Position numbers and translations under genes: made by a program
The notes under the pieces: generated by a model
What the model saw: only the letters and a program-made list of their open reading frames with translations
Database searches by the model: none
What the model was told of the DNA's origin: nothing
Part shown: piece by piece, positions 1 through 7,642 of the stretch
Position numbering within the stretch: the first letter of the stretch is position 1
Layout: each line of letters begins with the position of its first letter
From: Phycisphaera sp.
GTDB lineage: Bacteria > Planctomycetota > Phycisphaerae > Phycisphaerales > UBA1924
DNA length: 64,000 nucleotides
Direction of reading: 5' to 3'
Assembly (NCBI GenBank): GCA_020639255.1
Contig: JACKGZ010000007.1
Location: 128,645-192,644 of the forward strand

Positions 1-810
1 TCGAACACGATCACATGCTCGGAGGCGAGCGGGCTGCTCTCGCTGGGCGAGTCGGTCCGGATCATCGAGCGTGGCGATGCGACCGCGTGTTTCTCGGGCG
101 GCATCGAGAACAAGACCAATCCGATGGGCGTGACGCGCATGGGCATGCTCGGGCGCTTCGCGGAGCTCGACGGCGGCATCGATGAACCTTGGAGGCATGT
201 CCGCCCGTACGACGACTCGGTGTGTGGCGGCGTGCCAGGCGAGGGCGGCGGCATCGTCGTACTCGAAGAGAAATCCGCCGCCGAAGCGCGCGGAGCAAGG
301 GTGTACGCCGAGGTCGCGGGTATCGGCAGCGCCCAGTCGCAACCGGGGGCGCTGGGGATCTGCCATGAGGTGAGCACCTGTGGCGGACCGGGCGGCGACG
401 CCGACGAAGGACTCGCCGACGCGATCGAGGCGGCGCTCCGTGACGCGAAAATTGGCCCCGACGACATCGATGCGATTGTGCCCGCGGCGATGTGCGTGAG
501 CACGCTCGATCGCGCCGAATTGGGCGGCCTCGAACGAGTCTTCGGTGCTCGACTCCCAGAAATCCCTCTGGTGACACTCACGCCCTTTGTCGGACAGCTG
601 TTTTCCGGTGCCGGGGCCTTTGCGATGGCGGTGGGGGCCAAGGCGGTATCCGAGCAGCAGCTGCCCGCACGGCTGCACGGCGGCTGGCCCGAAGCACGGG
701 CTGGCGCGGGAGCCTCAGAGAGCGTTGACGCGGAACTGATGAATGTGCTTGTATGCACGGGTTCGCTTTCGGGGCAGGCCGCGGCGGTGGTGCTCAGGCG
801 AGCCGACTAG
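1..810 (+). CDS. Ketosynthase chain-length-factor-like (KS-beta) protein, 5' end cut by window
   Basis: The reading frame is open from base 1 and ends at TAG 808-810, so the N-terminal half is missing. The remaining ~269 residues have the beta-ketoacyl synthase fold signature (the 'SEASGLLSLGES' block, 'GVPGEGGGIVVLEE'). The residue aligned with the nucleophilic Cys is Glu, the HGTGT His is replaced (PAAMC), and the second His is Gln (VGQLFSGAGA against GHLIQAAGA in the neighbour). It is therefore probably a non-catalytic partner like the chain length factor of type II polyketide synthases, pairing with the active KS encoded at 1382. The product of the pathway cannot be deduced from this fragment. 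Confidence 0.85.
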   Translation, partial: SNTITCSEASGLLSLGESVRIIERGDATACFSGGIENKTNPMGVTRMGMLGRFAELDGGIDEPWRHVRPYDDSVCGGVPGEGGGIVVLEEKSAAEARGARVYAEVAGIGSAQSQPGALGICHEVSTCGGPGGDADEGLADAIEAALRDAKIGPDDIDAIVPAAMCVSTLDRAELGGLERVFGARLPEIPLVTLTPFVGQLFSGAGAFAMAVGAKAVSEQQLPARLHGGWPEARAGAGASESVDAELMNVLVCTGSLSGQAAAVVLRRAD

Positions 811-870
811 GATGTACGAACCCGCTGTCCGGCAAGGACGAGCGGAACAACACGGATCTCCAGAAACCAA

Positions 871-878
871 GACAGGAG
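871..878 (+). promoter_or_regulatory. Ribosome binding site deciding the GxxExxY start
   Basis: GACAGGAG lies 9 bases before the ATG at 888. The frame is open further upstream to 753, but that part overlaps the preceding gene and reads as low-complexity shadow, so 888 is the better start. Confidence 0.6.
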
Positions 879-887
879 CAACCAGCA

Positions 888-1385
888 ATGGATCACGATC
901 ACGGCAACCGTCGGCGCGGCCTCCCGCTCTCCGAACTCGACCCCGCGCTCACCGAGAAGAGCCGCAAGGTCATCGGCGGCGCGATCGAGGTACACAAGGC
1001 GCTCGGCCCGGGCTTTAGCCGCGAGATCTACATGAACGCGCTCAAGATCGAGCTCGAAGCCGCCGGCCTCGACTACGAGATGGACGCCGAGTTCGAGGTC
1101 GTCTACAAGGACAACGACCTGGGCGGCGTGTCGATCGACTGCTTCGTCGAGGAACGCTTCGCCGTCGAGATCCTGGCCCGCCCGGGTCAGATCGGCTCGC
1201 TCGAACGCCTCGCGCTCCGCTCGAAGCTCCGGGCGGCCGACGTCGAGCTCGGGCTGATCATCAACTTCTCCGAGCGCCGCCTGAAGGACGGGCTCGTCCG
1301 CGTCCTGAACCCGGACAAGCTCAACCTCAACCGTGACGATCACGAGGGCGACGACGAGGAGTACGAGGACGGCGACGAGGAGTGA
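888..1385 (+). CDS. GxxExxY family protein with acidic tail
   Basis: A 165-residue protein of the GxxExxY family (PD-(D/E)XK-like fold, function unknown). Family blocks are visible: 'IGGAIEVHKALGPGFSREIYMNALKIEL', then 'FAVEILA' and 'ADVELGLIINF'. The signature itself is altered: GFSREIY has Arg where the fourth-position Glu is usual and Glu one place later. The last ~20 residues are almost all Asp and Glu. It sits between two ketosynthase genes, and its stop overlaps the GTG start of the next gene (GTGA), so it is probably translationally coupled. A role in the KS pathway is not supported by the family; it may be a passenger in the operon. Confidence 0.85.
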   Translation: MDHDHGNRRRGLPLSELDPALTEKSRKVIGGAIEVHKALGPGFSREIYMNALKIELEAAGLDYEMDAEFEVVYKDNDLGGVSIDCFVEERFAVEILARPGQIGSLERLALRSKLRAADVELGLIINFSERRLKDGLVRVLNPDKLNLNRDDHEGDDEEYEDGDEE

Positions 1386-2746
1386 GCACCACGCGCGTGG
1401 TCATCACGGGCGCCGGCTGGGTCACGCCGCTCGGCGACGATCTCGACGCCGTCTGGGAGCGGATGCTTCGCGGCGAGAGCGCTATCCGACCGGTCGAGCA
1501 TTTCGACGCGCGCACATTCGCGACCAACTTCGCCTCGCAGGTCTCTGGGTTCGAGCTCGCCAAATTCCTCGGTCCGCGCGCCGAGCGTCATGAGTGCGGC
1601 AGCTTCGCCACGCGCTTTGCGCTGGCGGCGGCGATCCGCGCGTGGGAGAGCGCCGGCTTCGGCCCGGCGATGATCGAGCCCGGCGCGCCACGCAAGAGCG
1701 ATGCGTTCGATCCCAAGCGCTTCGGCGTCTATCTCGGCTCGGGCGAGGGGCGTGTCGACTTCGAGAACTTTGTGCGCTCGAACTATCAGGGCTGGGACGA
1801 CGAAACCCGCCGGATCGATTTCAGGCGCTGGATGCCCGCCGCTGCGCGGAATCTCATCCCCGCGCGTGAGCTCGAGCAGGAGCCGGCGATGTGCATCGCG
1901 CACGTCTCGGCCGAACTCGGGTGTCGCGGGCCGGTCTCCAACTGCATGACCGCCTGCGCCGCCAGCACCCAGGCCGTGGGCGAGGCGTTCGAGCTGATCC
2001 GGCGCGGCGACGCGGACGTGATGCTCGCCGGCGGCGCGCACTCGATGATCCACCCGCTCGGCATGACGGGCTTCATCCGCCTGACCGCAATGAGCAAGCG
2101 CAACGACGACCCCGCGACGGCGTGCCGGCCCTTCGACGCAACGCGCGACGGCTTCGTGATGGGCGAGGGCGCGGGGATGGTCATCCTCGAATCGCTCGAG
2201 CACGCCCAGAAGCGAGGCGCGAACATCATCGCCGAGGTCGCAGGCTTCGGTTCGAGCGCCGACGCCTACCGCATCACCGACATTCATCCCGAGGGCGCGG
2301 GGGCGGCGGCCGCGATGCGAAGGGCGCTCGAACAGGCGGGCATCGACCCGTCGAGCAAGGACGCCAGCGGTCGCCCGGCGGTGCACTGGATCAACGCGCA
2401 CGGCACCGGCACCAAAGAGAACGACAAGACCGAGACCGCGGGCGTCAAGCGCGTCTTCGGCGAGCTCGCGCCCAAGGTGCCGTTCTCTAGCGTCAAGAGC
2501 ATGCTGGGCCACCTGATCCAGGCCGCAGGCGCGGTCGAGCTGATCACGTGCCTGCAGGCGATCAAGACGGGCATCATCCCGCCGACAGCGAACCTGAACA
2601 ACCCCGACCCGGACTGCGATCTCGATCACGTGCCCGGCACGCCGCGCGACTGCACGGGCGTGGGCGGCGTGGACGTGTGCCTGTCCAACAGCTTCGGCTT
2701 CGGCGGGCAGAACAACACGATCTGCGTCAGGCGGTTCGCGGGCTGA
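1382..2746 (+). CDS. Beta-ketoacyl synthase, active KS-alpha type
   Basis: A 454-residue condensing enzyme of the FabF/KS-alpha type that decarboxylates a malonyl-carrier and condenses it with an acyl group. The catalytic triad is complete: Cys192 (MTACAAS), His340 (NAHGTGT) and His377 (KSMLGHLIQAAGAVE), with Lys372. The start is GTG in a GTGA overlap with the preceding gene. Next to the inactive KS-beta-like protein it suggests a KS-alpha/KS-beta heterodimer, as in type II polyketide, aryl polyene or ladderane-type clusters. No acyl carrier protein or reductase is visible downstream, because the next gene is convergent; the rest of the cluster must lie upstream of the window. Confidence 0.93.
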   Translation: MSTTRVVITGAGWVTPLGDDLDAVWERMLRGESAIRPVEHFDARTFATNFASQVSGFELAKFLGPRAERHECGSFATRFALAAAIRAWESAGFGPAMIEPGAPRKSDAFDPKRFGVYLGSGEGRVDFENFVRSNYQGWDDETRRIDFRRWMPAAARNLIPARELEQEPAMCIAHVSAELGCRGPVSNCMTACAASTQAVGEAFELIRRGDADVMLAGGAHSMIHPLGMTGFIRLTAMSKRNDDPATACRPFDATRDGFVMGEGAGMVILESLEHAQKRGANIIAEVAGFGSSADAYRITDIHPEGAGAAAAMRRALEQAGIDPSSKDASGRPAVHWINAHGTGTKENDKTETAGVKRVFGELAPKVPFSSVKSMLGHLIQAAGAVELITCLQAIKTGIIPPTANLNNPDPDCDLDHVPGTPRDCTGVGGVDVCLSNSFGFGGQNNTICVRRFAG

Positions 2747-3596
2747 TCACGGCGCCGCACTCGGGGCACTTGTCTGTAATGCCGGCAAGGTCGTAGCCGC
2801 AAACGAGACACTTGCCTCTGGATAGCACACGCTGCCGACGTGTCAGGATGGCATGCATACTCAAGCATCCGAGCATCGTTACCAAGAGGTGCGTGCTCAG
2901 CAGCAATCCTCCGAGGTAGAGCCGGTTGGGGAACATCCCGCCGTAGGAATCAGGAATCTCGCTTTCGTACTTCCACCAGCCCACGTAGGACAGGCTGAGC
3001 AATACGGACGCGACAATTCCGAAGTAGATCGTGAGATTCAGGACAACCTTGGGCCTGCGAAGACGTGCAGCGGCAATCAACACCGTAAGAAGTAAGAGAA
3101 TAGCAAGCACAACCATCGGCCACAGTGTCATGTCTGAGACATCCCACCAGGGTCGTGAAACGAAAAGAGTATTGACCATCATCCCTGGGTATGTGCTTCG
3201 GATTCTGGCGTCGTGCTCTGCGAAAGTTACCTCGAAGAAGCCCTGGCTCAATCTCAATGTTGTGTGAGCAACGGCGATACTGGTCAAGATAGCGAAGGTG
3301 AGCGTGGTGGATTTCAAAAGGGCATGGCGTCGATTCAAGCTCCCCGATGCAATGACGCACAGCCACGAGAAGATTGAAAAGGCAATCATGGCCAAGGCAG
3401 TCGCCTTGTTGCCCTTGGCAGACCACAGAAAGTAAATATCAGAAAACCGATACTGCGATATCTCAGAGAATGACATGCCAAATTCGATCTGCATGTACAC
3501 GTAGATTGAACCAAGGACAGAAACAGTGACGATCCCGCAAAGCCATATGGCAACCACTAAAGCCAAGATAACGATGTAGCGTTGCGTCGATTTCAT
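2727..3596 (-). CDS. Membrane protein with C-terminal zinc ribbon
   Basis: 289 residues, unknown function. There is an N-terminal membrane helix (about residues 8-30), three or four further hydrophobic segments, and at the end a four-cysteine zinc ribbon CLVCGYDL...KCPECG. This ribbon recurs in planctomycete membrane proteins; two more are encoded at 38934-40630 with the ribbon at the N terminus. The gene overlaps the tail of the ketosynthase gene by 20 bases, convergently. Its base composition is visibly more AT-rich than the neighbours, with poly-A and poly-T runs, which may mean later acquisition or relaxed selection. Confidence 0.8.
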   Translation of the reverse strand: MKSTQRYIVILALVVAIWLCGIVTVSVLGSIYVYMQIEFGMSFSEISQYRFSDIYFLWSAKGNKATALAMIAFSIFSWLCVIASGSLNRRHALLKSTTLTFAILTSIAVAHTTLRLSQGFFEVTFAEHDARIRSTYPGMMVNTLFVSRPWWDVSDMTLWPMVVLAILLLLTVLIAAARLRRPKVVLNLTIYFGIVASVLLSLSYVGWWKYESEIPDSYGGMFPNRLYLGGLLLSTHLLVTMLGCLSMHAILTRRQRVLSRGKCLVCGYDLAGITDKCPECGAVISPRTA

Positions 3597-3604
3597 GTCG
3601 TTAT

Positions 3605-4906
3605 TTACTCGATCCCATCCTTTGCGGCCCTCTCCATCAGCTCCGCGAAGCGGTCCACCTCCTCGATCGTCGAGTACACGCTCGGGCTGACGCGGATGCC
3701 CTCAAACTGCTCGTGCTTGATAGTGACGGTCAGGATCTTGTGCTCGCCCCAGAGCCAGCCCTGGAGCTTGCCCGTGTCGATGCCTTCGATGGCGACGTTG
3801 GCGATGCCGCCCGCGACGCCGGGCTTGAGGCTCGTGTTGAGGCGGAAGCGGTCCTGCCCCGCCAGGCGCTTGGCCCAGCGATCACGGAGAAAGACCATCC
3901 GCGCAAGCTTGCGGGCGCTGCCGATGCCCTCGTGGAAGGTCAGCGCCTCGGCGATCGCGAGCGTGTTGGCCGCCGGGTGCGTGCCGATCTCCTCGAACTT
4001 GCGGATGTCGTCCGTCTGCGTCTCGGCAGCGGGCATCATGGGCCAGGTCTCGGCAATGCGTGATTTTTTGACATAGAGCAGGCCCGTGCCGTGGGGCGCA
4101 AAGAGCCACTTGTGCAGGCTTGTGCCGAAGTAGTCGCAGTTCAGGTCGCTCAGCTTGAAGTCGACGTGCGCGAAGCTGTGCGCGCCGTCGACGATGACGG
4201 GGATGTTGTGTTTCGCCGCCATGTCGCAGACCCGGCGCACGGGCAGGATCTGGCCCGTCAGGTTGATCACGTGGCACATCAGGATCACGCGAGTGTTCGG
4301 CGTGATGGCTTCTTCAAACAATCGCACGACCTCGTCGTCGCTCTCGGCGGGCACGGGGATGGCGATCTTGGTCAGCTTGATGCCCTCGCGCCGCTCGCGC
4401 TGGTTGAAGGTCGTGAGCATCCGCCCATAGTCCTGCGTCGTGGTCAGCACCTCGTCGCCCGACTTGAGGTCGATCCCGAGCTGGCAGATCTGCAGCGACT
4501 CGCTCGCGTTGCGGGTGAGCGCGATCTCCTCGGCGTCGACACCCCACGCGCGGGCCAGACGCTCGCGGACGGTCTCCTTGCGGGGCTCCTGAATCTGCCA
4601 CAGATGGTGCGGCGGCAGCCTGTTGGAAAAATCGAGATGCTGCTTCATGGCCTCCTGCACCCATTGGGGTGCGGGGGAGACGCCGCCGTTGTTGAAGTTG
4701 ATGACCGAGCGGTCGACGGTGAAGGCCTGCTGGACGCGGGCCCAGTAGCTCTCGTCGCGGGCGATCTCGTCGGGCTCGCCCGCGACTCGTGACAGCTCGG
4801 CCGCGATCGACTGTGCCCGCGCGCCGAAGGCCAGCACGGCATTGGCCGAGACGGCTCCCATCCCCATCGCCCCAAGAAACGCCCGGCGTGACGTGCTGCT
4901 AATCAT
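3605..4906 (-). CDS. Tat-exported class V aminotransferase-fold PLP enzyme
   Basis: 433 residues. A twin-arginine signal is clear at the N terminus (SRRAFLGAMGMGAV, then a hydrophobic stretch ending in an Ala-rich cleavage region), so the enzyme should fold with its cofactor and be exported to the periplasm. The body matches the class V aminotransferase / isopenicillin N epimerase-like family, with the PLP site in 'VDGAHSFAHVDFKLSDLNCDYF' and the Schiff-base Lys in 'FGTSLHKWLFAPHGTG'. The substrate is unknown. The gene stops 8 bases from the start of the preceding zinc-ribbon gene, same strand, so the two may be co-transcribed. Confidence 0.88.
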   Translation of the reverse strand: MISSTSRRAFLGAMGMGAVSANAVLAFGARAQSIAAELSRVAGEPDEIARDESYWARVQQAFTVDRSVINFNNGGVSPAPQWVQEAMKQHLDFSNRLPPHHLWQIQEPRKETVRERLARAWGVDAEEIALTRNASESLQICQLGIDLKSGDEVLTTTQDYGRMLTTFNQRERREGIKLTKIAIPVPAESDDEVVRLFEEAITPNTRVILMCHVINLTGQILPVRRVCDMAAKHNIPVIVDGAHSFAHVDFKLSDLNCDYFGTSLHKWLFAPHGTGLLYVKKSRIAETWPMMPAAETQTDDIRKFEEIGTHPAANTLAIAEALTFHEGIGSARKLARMVFLRDRWAKRLAGQDRFRLNTSLKPGVAGGIANVAIEGIDTGKLQGWLWGEHKILTVTIKHEQFEGIRVSPSVYSTIEEVDRFAELMERAAKDGIE

Positions 4907-5001
4907 GTCTCGATCTCCAGAATGCGGTTTGTGGGCAGCCTACCAGACCATCCGGGGGATTCGGATGAACCGGGGCGGGGCCTGCCGATAGGAAGAGAGC
5001 G

Positions 5002-5682
5002 ATGGCGGAGCAGAAACCGAGCTTGAATCCGATCCGTTGGGTCTCCCGTGGGGTGACGGCTGCCGTCGTCGTGGCGGCGGGGCTCTTCGGGTACTCGCTC
5101 CTGCGGGCGGATCTGGCGGCCGACGTCTACCTCGATCGGCTCCAGGAGCTCGCGGGCGACTACGAGGACCTCCGCGGCACGTTCAATGAGGCGATCTCCA
5201 AGACCGCCGTCACCGAGCTCGTCGTCGAAGAGGGCAAGCTCTCGGTCCGCGTGCGCAACGCCGCGGGCGTGGTGGACGAGCTCGAAACGCCCTACGACCC
5301 CTCGGGCGAGATCTACGTCGACTTCGTGGTGGTCGACGGTCGGCTCCTGATTCGTCGCCTGTTCGACGAGCACACGCGCCCGGCAGACGCGATGGTCGTC
5401 GACGCGGCGCTGGTCGATGTCGACTGGGACGCGCCGGGTGTGCAGGTCGGCAAGGCCGTCTACCGCTCGCTCGGCGAGGGGCTGTGGGTGATCACCGTGA
5501 CGGCCAACGGCTCGCTCGATCTCGTGAAGTCCGACTACTCGAGCGCTGAGTCGCTCGTGACGTCGCCCCCCGTGCGCGACTATGAGGCGATCGAGGAAGA
5601 CGCCAGGACCGAGATCGACAAGATCGGGCCGGGCGATGTCGTCCGCCGCGTCTTTTTCGGCAAGCCCGCGCAGGGCGACTGA
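5002..5682 (+). CDS. Unknown protein with one N-terminal membrane helix
   Basis: 226 residues. One hydrophobic segment at about residues 17-35 (GVTAAVVVAAGLFGYSLL) anchors the protein; the rest is a soluble, acidic domain predicted to face the periplasm, with a heptad-like stretch 'LDRLQELAGDYEDLRGTFNEAI'. No family is recognised. The start ATG at 5002 follows GGAAGAGAGCG, a fair ribosome binding site. It is divergent from the Tat-exported aminotransferase gene. Confidence 0.75.
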   Translation: MAEQKPSLNPIRWVSRGVTAAVVVAAGLFGYSLLRADLAADVYLDRLQELAGDYEDLRGTFNEAISKTAVTELVVEEGKLSVRVRNAAGVVDELETPYDPSGEIYVDFVVVDGRLLIRRLFDEHTRPADAMVVDAALVDVDWDAPGVQVGKAVYRSLGEGLWVITVTANGSLDLVKSDYSSAESLVTSPPVRDYEAIEEDARTEIDKIGPGDVVRRVFFGKPAQGD

Positions 5683-5712
5683 ACCGTAGCTTTCCCAAGA
5701 ATCCCGGACCGC

Positions 5713-5860
5713 TGTGTCGTGATGCGCAACCGCGCTGCGGATATCTCTGTGAGCCGGGCGAAGGGGATCCGGCAAACAAGGACAACACGACGCAGGTACA
5801 AGCCGCGGTGGGGGACGCCGCGAGCGCCGGCGATCGCCGCAGACAGACAGGAGCTCAGAT
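5713..5860 (+). promoter_or_regulatory. Conserved structured leader of the first PAPAS protein
   Basis: These ~150 bases are similar to those before the next gene (6679-6830), starting with the shared TGTGTCGTGA. Two hairpins can be drawn in both: GCCGG/CCGGC enclosing 11 bases (5753-5773), and CGCGG/CCGCG around a G-rich GGGGGAC loop (5804-5822). Whether this is a riboswitch, a protein-binding leader or just a duplicated UTR cannot be told from two copies. Confidence 0.45.
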
Positions 5861-6520
5861 ATGAACACAACCACACGCACAGCCATGACCATCGCACTCG
5901 CCTCGCTCGCGGGCATTGCCGCCGCCGAGCCCGTCGACGGGGGCTACTTCGATCAGCCCACGTGCGACAACCACGGGCCGCAGACTTTCGTCGAGGAGTT
6001 CGGCGACGCGGCGATCTTCGCGCCGGACGAGGCCTTCGAGCACGCCGCCACGTTCACGAATCTCTCGGCCTGTACGATGACCGACAGCCCGACACTGCCC
6101 AACGCGCTCGTGCAGATCACCAACCTGACCGGCCGATTCCTGCAGGATCTGTACTACGTCGCCGACGAAGGCACGGCCTTCAGCAACATCGACGGCGGCG
6201 CGTTCGGCGCCGGTTCACCGACCGTCCGCACGCCGGCCTTCCGCATCGACAGCCTCGGGATGAACAAGAACCTCATCTTCGAGAGCATCACCGCCGACGG
6301 AATCCTCGAACCCGGCGAAACCTGGCAGTTCATCGTCCAGGACTACACAAACGGCTCGGGCCTCGCGCCGGACGCGCTCTTCAGCGTCGGACTCGCGGGC
6401 GACTCGCCAAACTTCGGCATCATGGACTCCTCGGCCAGCATCGTGCGGACGAACATCCCCGCCCCTGCTTCGTCGGTCCTCGGGCTGATGGGCCTCGCGC
6501 TGCTCCGCCGCAAGCGTTAA
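5861..6520 (+). CDS. Secreted protein with PAPAS-type PEP-CTERM-like anchor (copy 1)
   Basis: 219 residues: a signal peptide (residues 1-22, ending in AAA-EP), a ~175-residue domain of unknown function beginning 'GGYFDQPTCDNHGPQ', and a C-terminal sorting tag PAPAS, then a short hydrophobic helix, then RRKR. The tag has the layout of PEP-CTERM signals recognised by exosortase-type enzymes, with PAP replacing PEP. It is about 70 percent identical to the protein at 6831, a tandem duplication. Start: ATG 5861 after ACAGGAG. The mature protein is expected at the cell surface or outer membrane. Confidence 0.85.
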   Translation: MNTTTRTAMTIALASLAGIAAAEPVDGGYFDQPTCDNHGPQTFVEEFGDAAIFAPDEAFEHAATFTNLSACTMTDSPTLPNALVQITNLTGRFLQDLYYVADEGTAFSNIDGGAFGAGSPTVRTPAFRIDSLGMNKNLIFESITADGILEPGETWQFIVQDYTNGSGLAPDALFSVGLAGDSPNFGIMDSSASIVRTNIPAPASSVLGLMGLALLRRKR

Positions 6521-6595
6521 CACCCTCACCGCGCGTCGGCGACGGCTGGCCCGCGGATTTCCACGATCAGAAGCACTCTCCTCTCTCCCAGATGA

Positions 6596-6641
6596 CCGGC
6601 CCGGATGCGACCTCTCCATCGCACCCGGGCCGGGCGTTTTT
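6596..6641 (+). terminator. Rho-independent terminator after copy 1
   Basis: A 15-bp stem with one mismatch (CCGGCCCGGATGCGA with TCGCACCCGGGCCGG), an 8-base loop, then GCG and five T. The same stem in diverged form follows copy 2. Confidence 0.85.
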
Positions 6642-6678
6642 GGAGAGCGAGTTTCATATTCAAACTGTCATGAGATTT

Positions 6679-6830
6679 TGTGTCGTGACGTGCGCACTCG
6701 CCGCGAATGTCTTACTGGAGCCGGGCGAGTGGAATCCGGCGAGGACGAACGAACAACCGAACGCCGGCACAAAGCTTGGGGGGGACCGCAAGCAACGGCG
6801 ATCGCTGCAGACCTTCAAAGGAGCAATCAC
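6679..6830 (+). promoter_or_regulatory. Conserved structured leader of the second PAPAS protein
   Basis: This is the counterpart of 5713-5860. Hairpin one is kept exactly (GCCGG 6720-6724 with CCGGC 6736-6740, same 11-base loop length). In hairpin two the arms differ but still pair (GCTTG 6774-6778 with CAAGC 6789-6793) around GGGGGGGACCG. Changed but compatible arms hint at selection on structure. The leader ends in an AAAGGAG ribosome binding site. Confidence 0.45.
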
Positions 6831-7481
6831 ATGAATACCACGATTCGCAACGCACTCACGCTCGCACTGGCCACGCTCGCCGGTACCGCGATCGCCGAAC
6901 CGATCTCGGGCAGCTATTTCGATATCGCAACATGCGACAACCACGGCCCGCAGATCGCCGTCGAAGAGTTCGGCGACCCGTCGATCTTCGCACCCGACGA
7001 GGCGATCGAGCACGTCGCGACCTTCACCTCGGCTACCGCATGCCCGATGACCGACGACCCGCTCAAGCCCAACGCGCTCGTGCAGATCACCAACCTCACC
7101 GGACGCTTCCTCGACAACCTCTACTACGTCGGCGACCCCGAGACCCGCTTCTCGAACGTCGACGGCCACGGCGTCGGCGCGGGAACGCCCGACATCGAGG
7201 GCCTCGCCTTCCGCATCGACACCCTCGGCATGAACCGCAACCTCGTCTTTGAGAGCATCACCGCCGACGGTATCTTCGAGCCCGGCGAGACCTGGCAGTT
7301 CATCGTCCAGGACTACGAGAACGCCGCCGGCACCGCGCCCGATCTCTTCTTCTCCGTCGGCATGGCCGGCGACTCGGCCGCGATCGTCAACTCCTCGGCC
7401 AGCATCGTCCGGATGGTTCCCGCCCCTGCGTCGTCGGTCCTCGGTCTGATGGGCCTGGCCCTTCTCCGTCGCCGGCGATAA
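6831..7481 (+). CDS. Secreted protein with PAPAS-type PEP-CTERM-like anchor (copy 2)
   Basis: 216 residues, paralogue of the protein at 5861: the same signal peptide pattern (MNTTIRN...AIAEP), the same 'CDNHGPQ', 'NALVQITNLTGRFL', 'FESITADGI' and 'EPGETWQFIVQDY' blocks, and the tag PAPAS...LLRRRR. The ATG at 6831 is chosen because AAAGGAG lies 7 bases upstream and the sequence from there matches copy 1; the open frame further upstream (from 6678) is leader. Unknown function; exported and processed by a PEP-CTERM-like system by inference. Confidence 0.85.
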   Translation: MNTTIRNALTLALATLAGTAIAEPISGSYFDIATCDNHGPQIAVEEFGDPSIFAPDEAIEHVATFTSATACPMTDDPLKPNALVQITNLTGRFLDNLYYVGDPETRFSNVDGHGVGAGTPDIEGLAFRIDTLGMNRNLVFESITADGIFEPGETWQFIVQDYENAAGTAPDLFFSVGMAGDSAAIVNSSASIVRMVPAPASSVLGLMGLALLRRRR

Positions 7482-7563
7482 GTCCTTCCTCGCGGGCCCG
7501 CGACAGCGGTCCCGCGCGGCTTCCCGAATGGAGCACTCTCACTCCCTCTCTCTCCCATGACGA

Positions 7564-7613
7564 CCGGCCCGGGTGCGCTCACTCTCTCCAGCGCGTCCGG
7601 GCCGGCCGCGTTC
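7564..7613 (+). terminator. Terminator-like hairpin after copy 2
   Basis: CCGGCCCGGGTGCGC pairs with GCGCGTCCGGGCCGG with one extra base, matching the stem after copy 1. The T tract is poor (CGCGTTCT), so termination may be weaker. Confidence 0.6.
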
Positions 7614-7642
7614 TACCATCGACCTCACACGAGGGAGAAGCC

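Noticed and set aside
5753..5830. Cyclic di-GMP (GEMM) riboswitch in the first PAPAS leader
   Set aside because: GGCAAAC and GGGGACGC resemble parts of the GEMM core, but GGCAAAC is not kept in the second leader and the receptor hairpin is missing.
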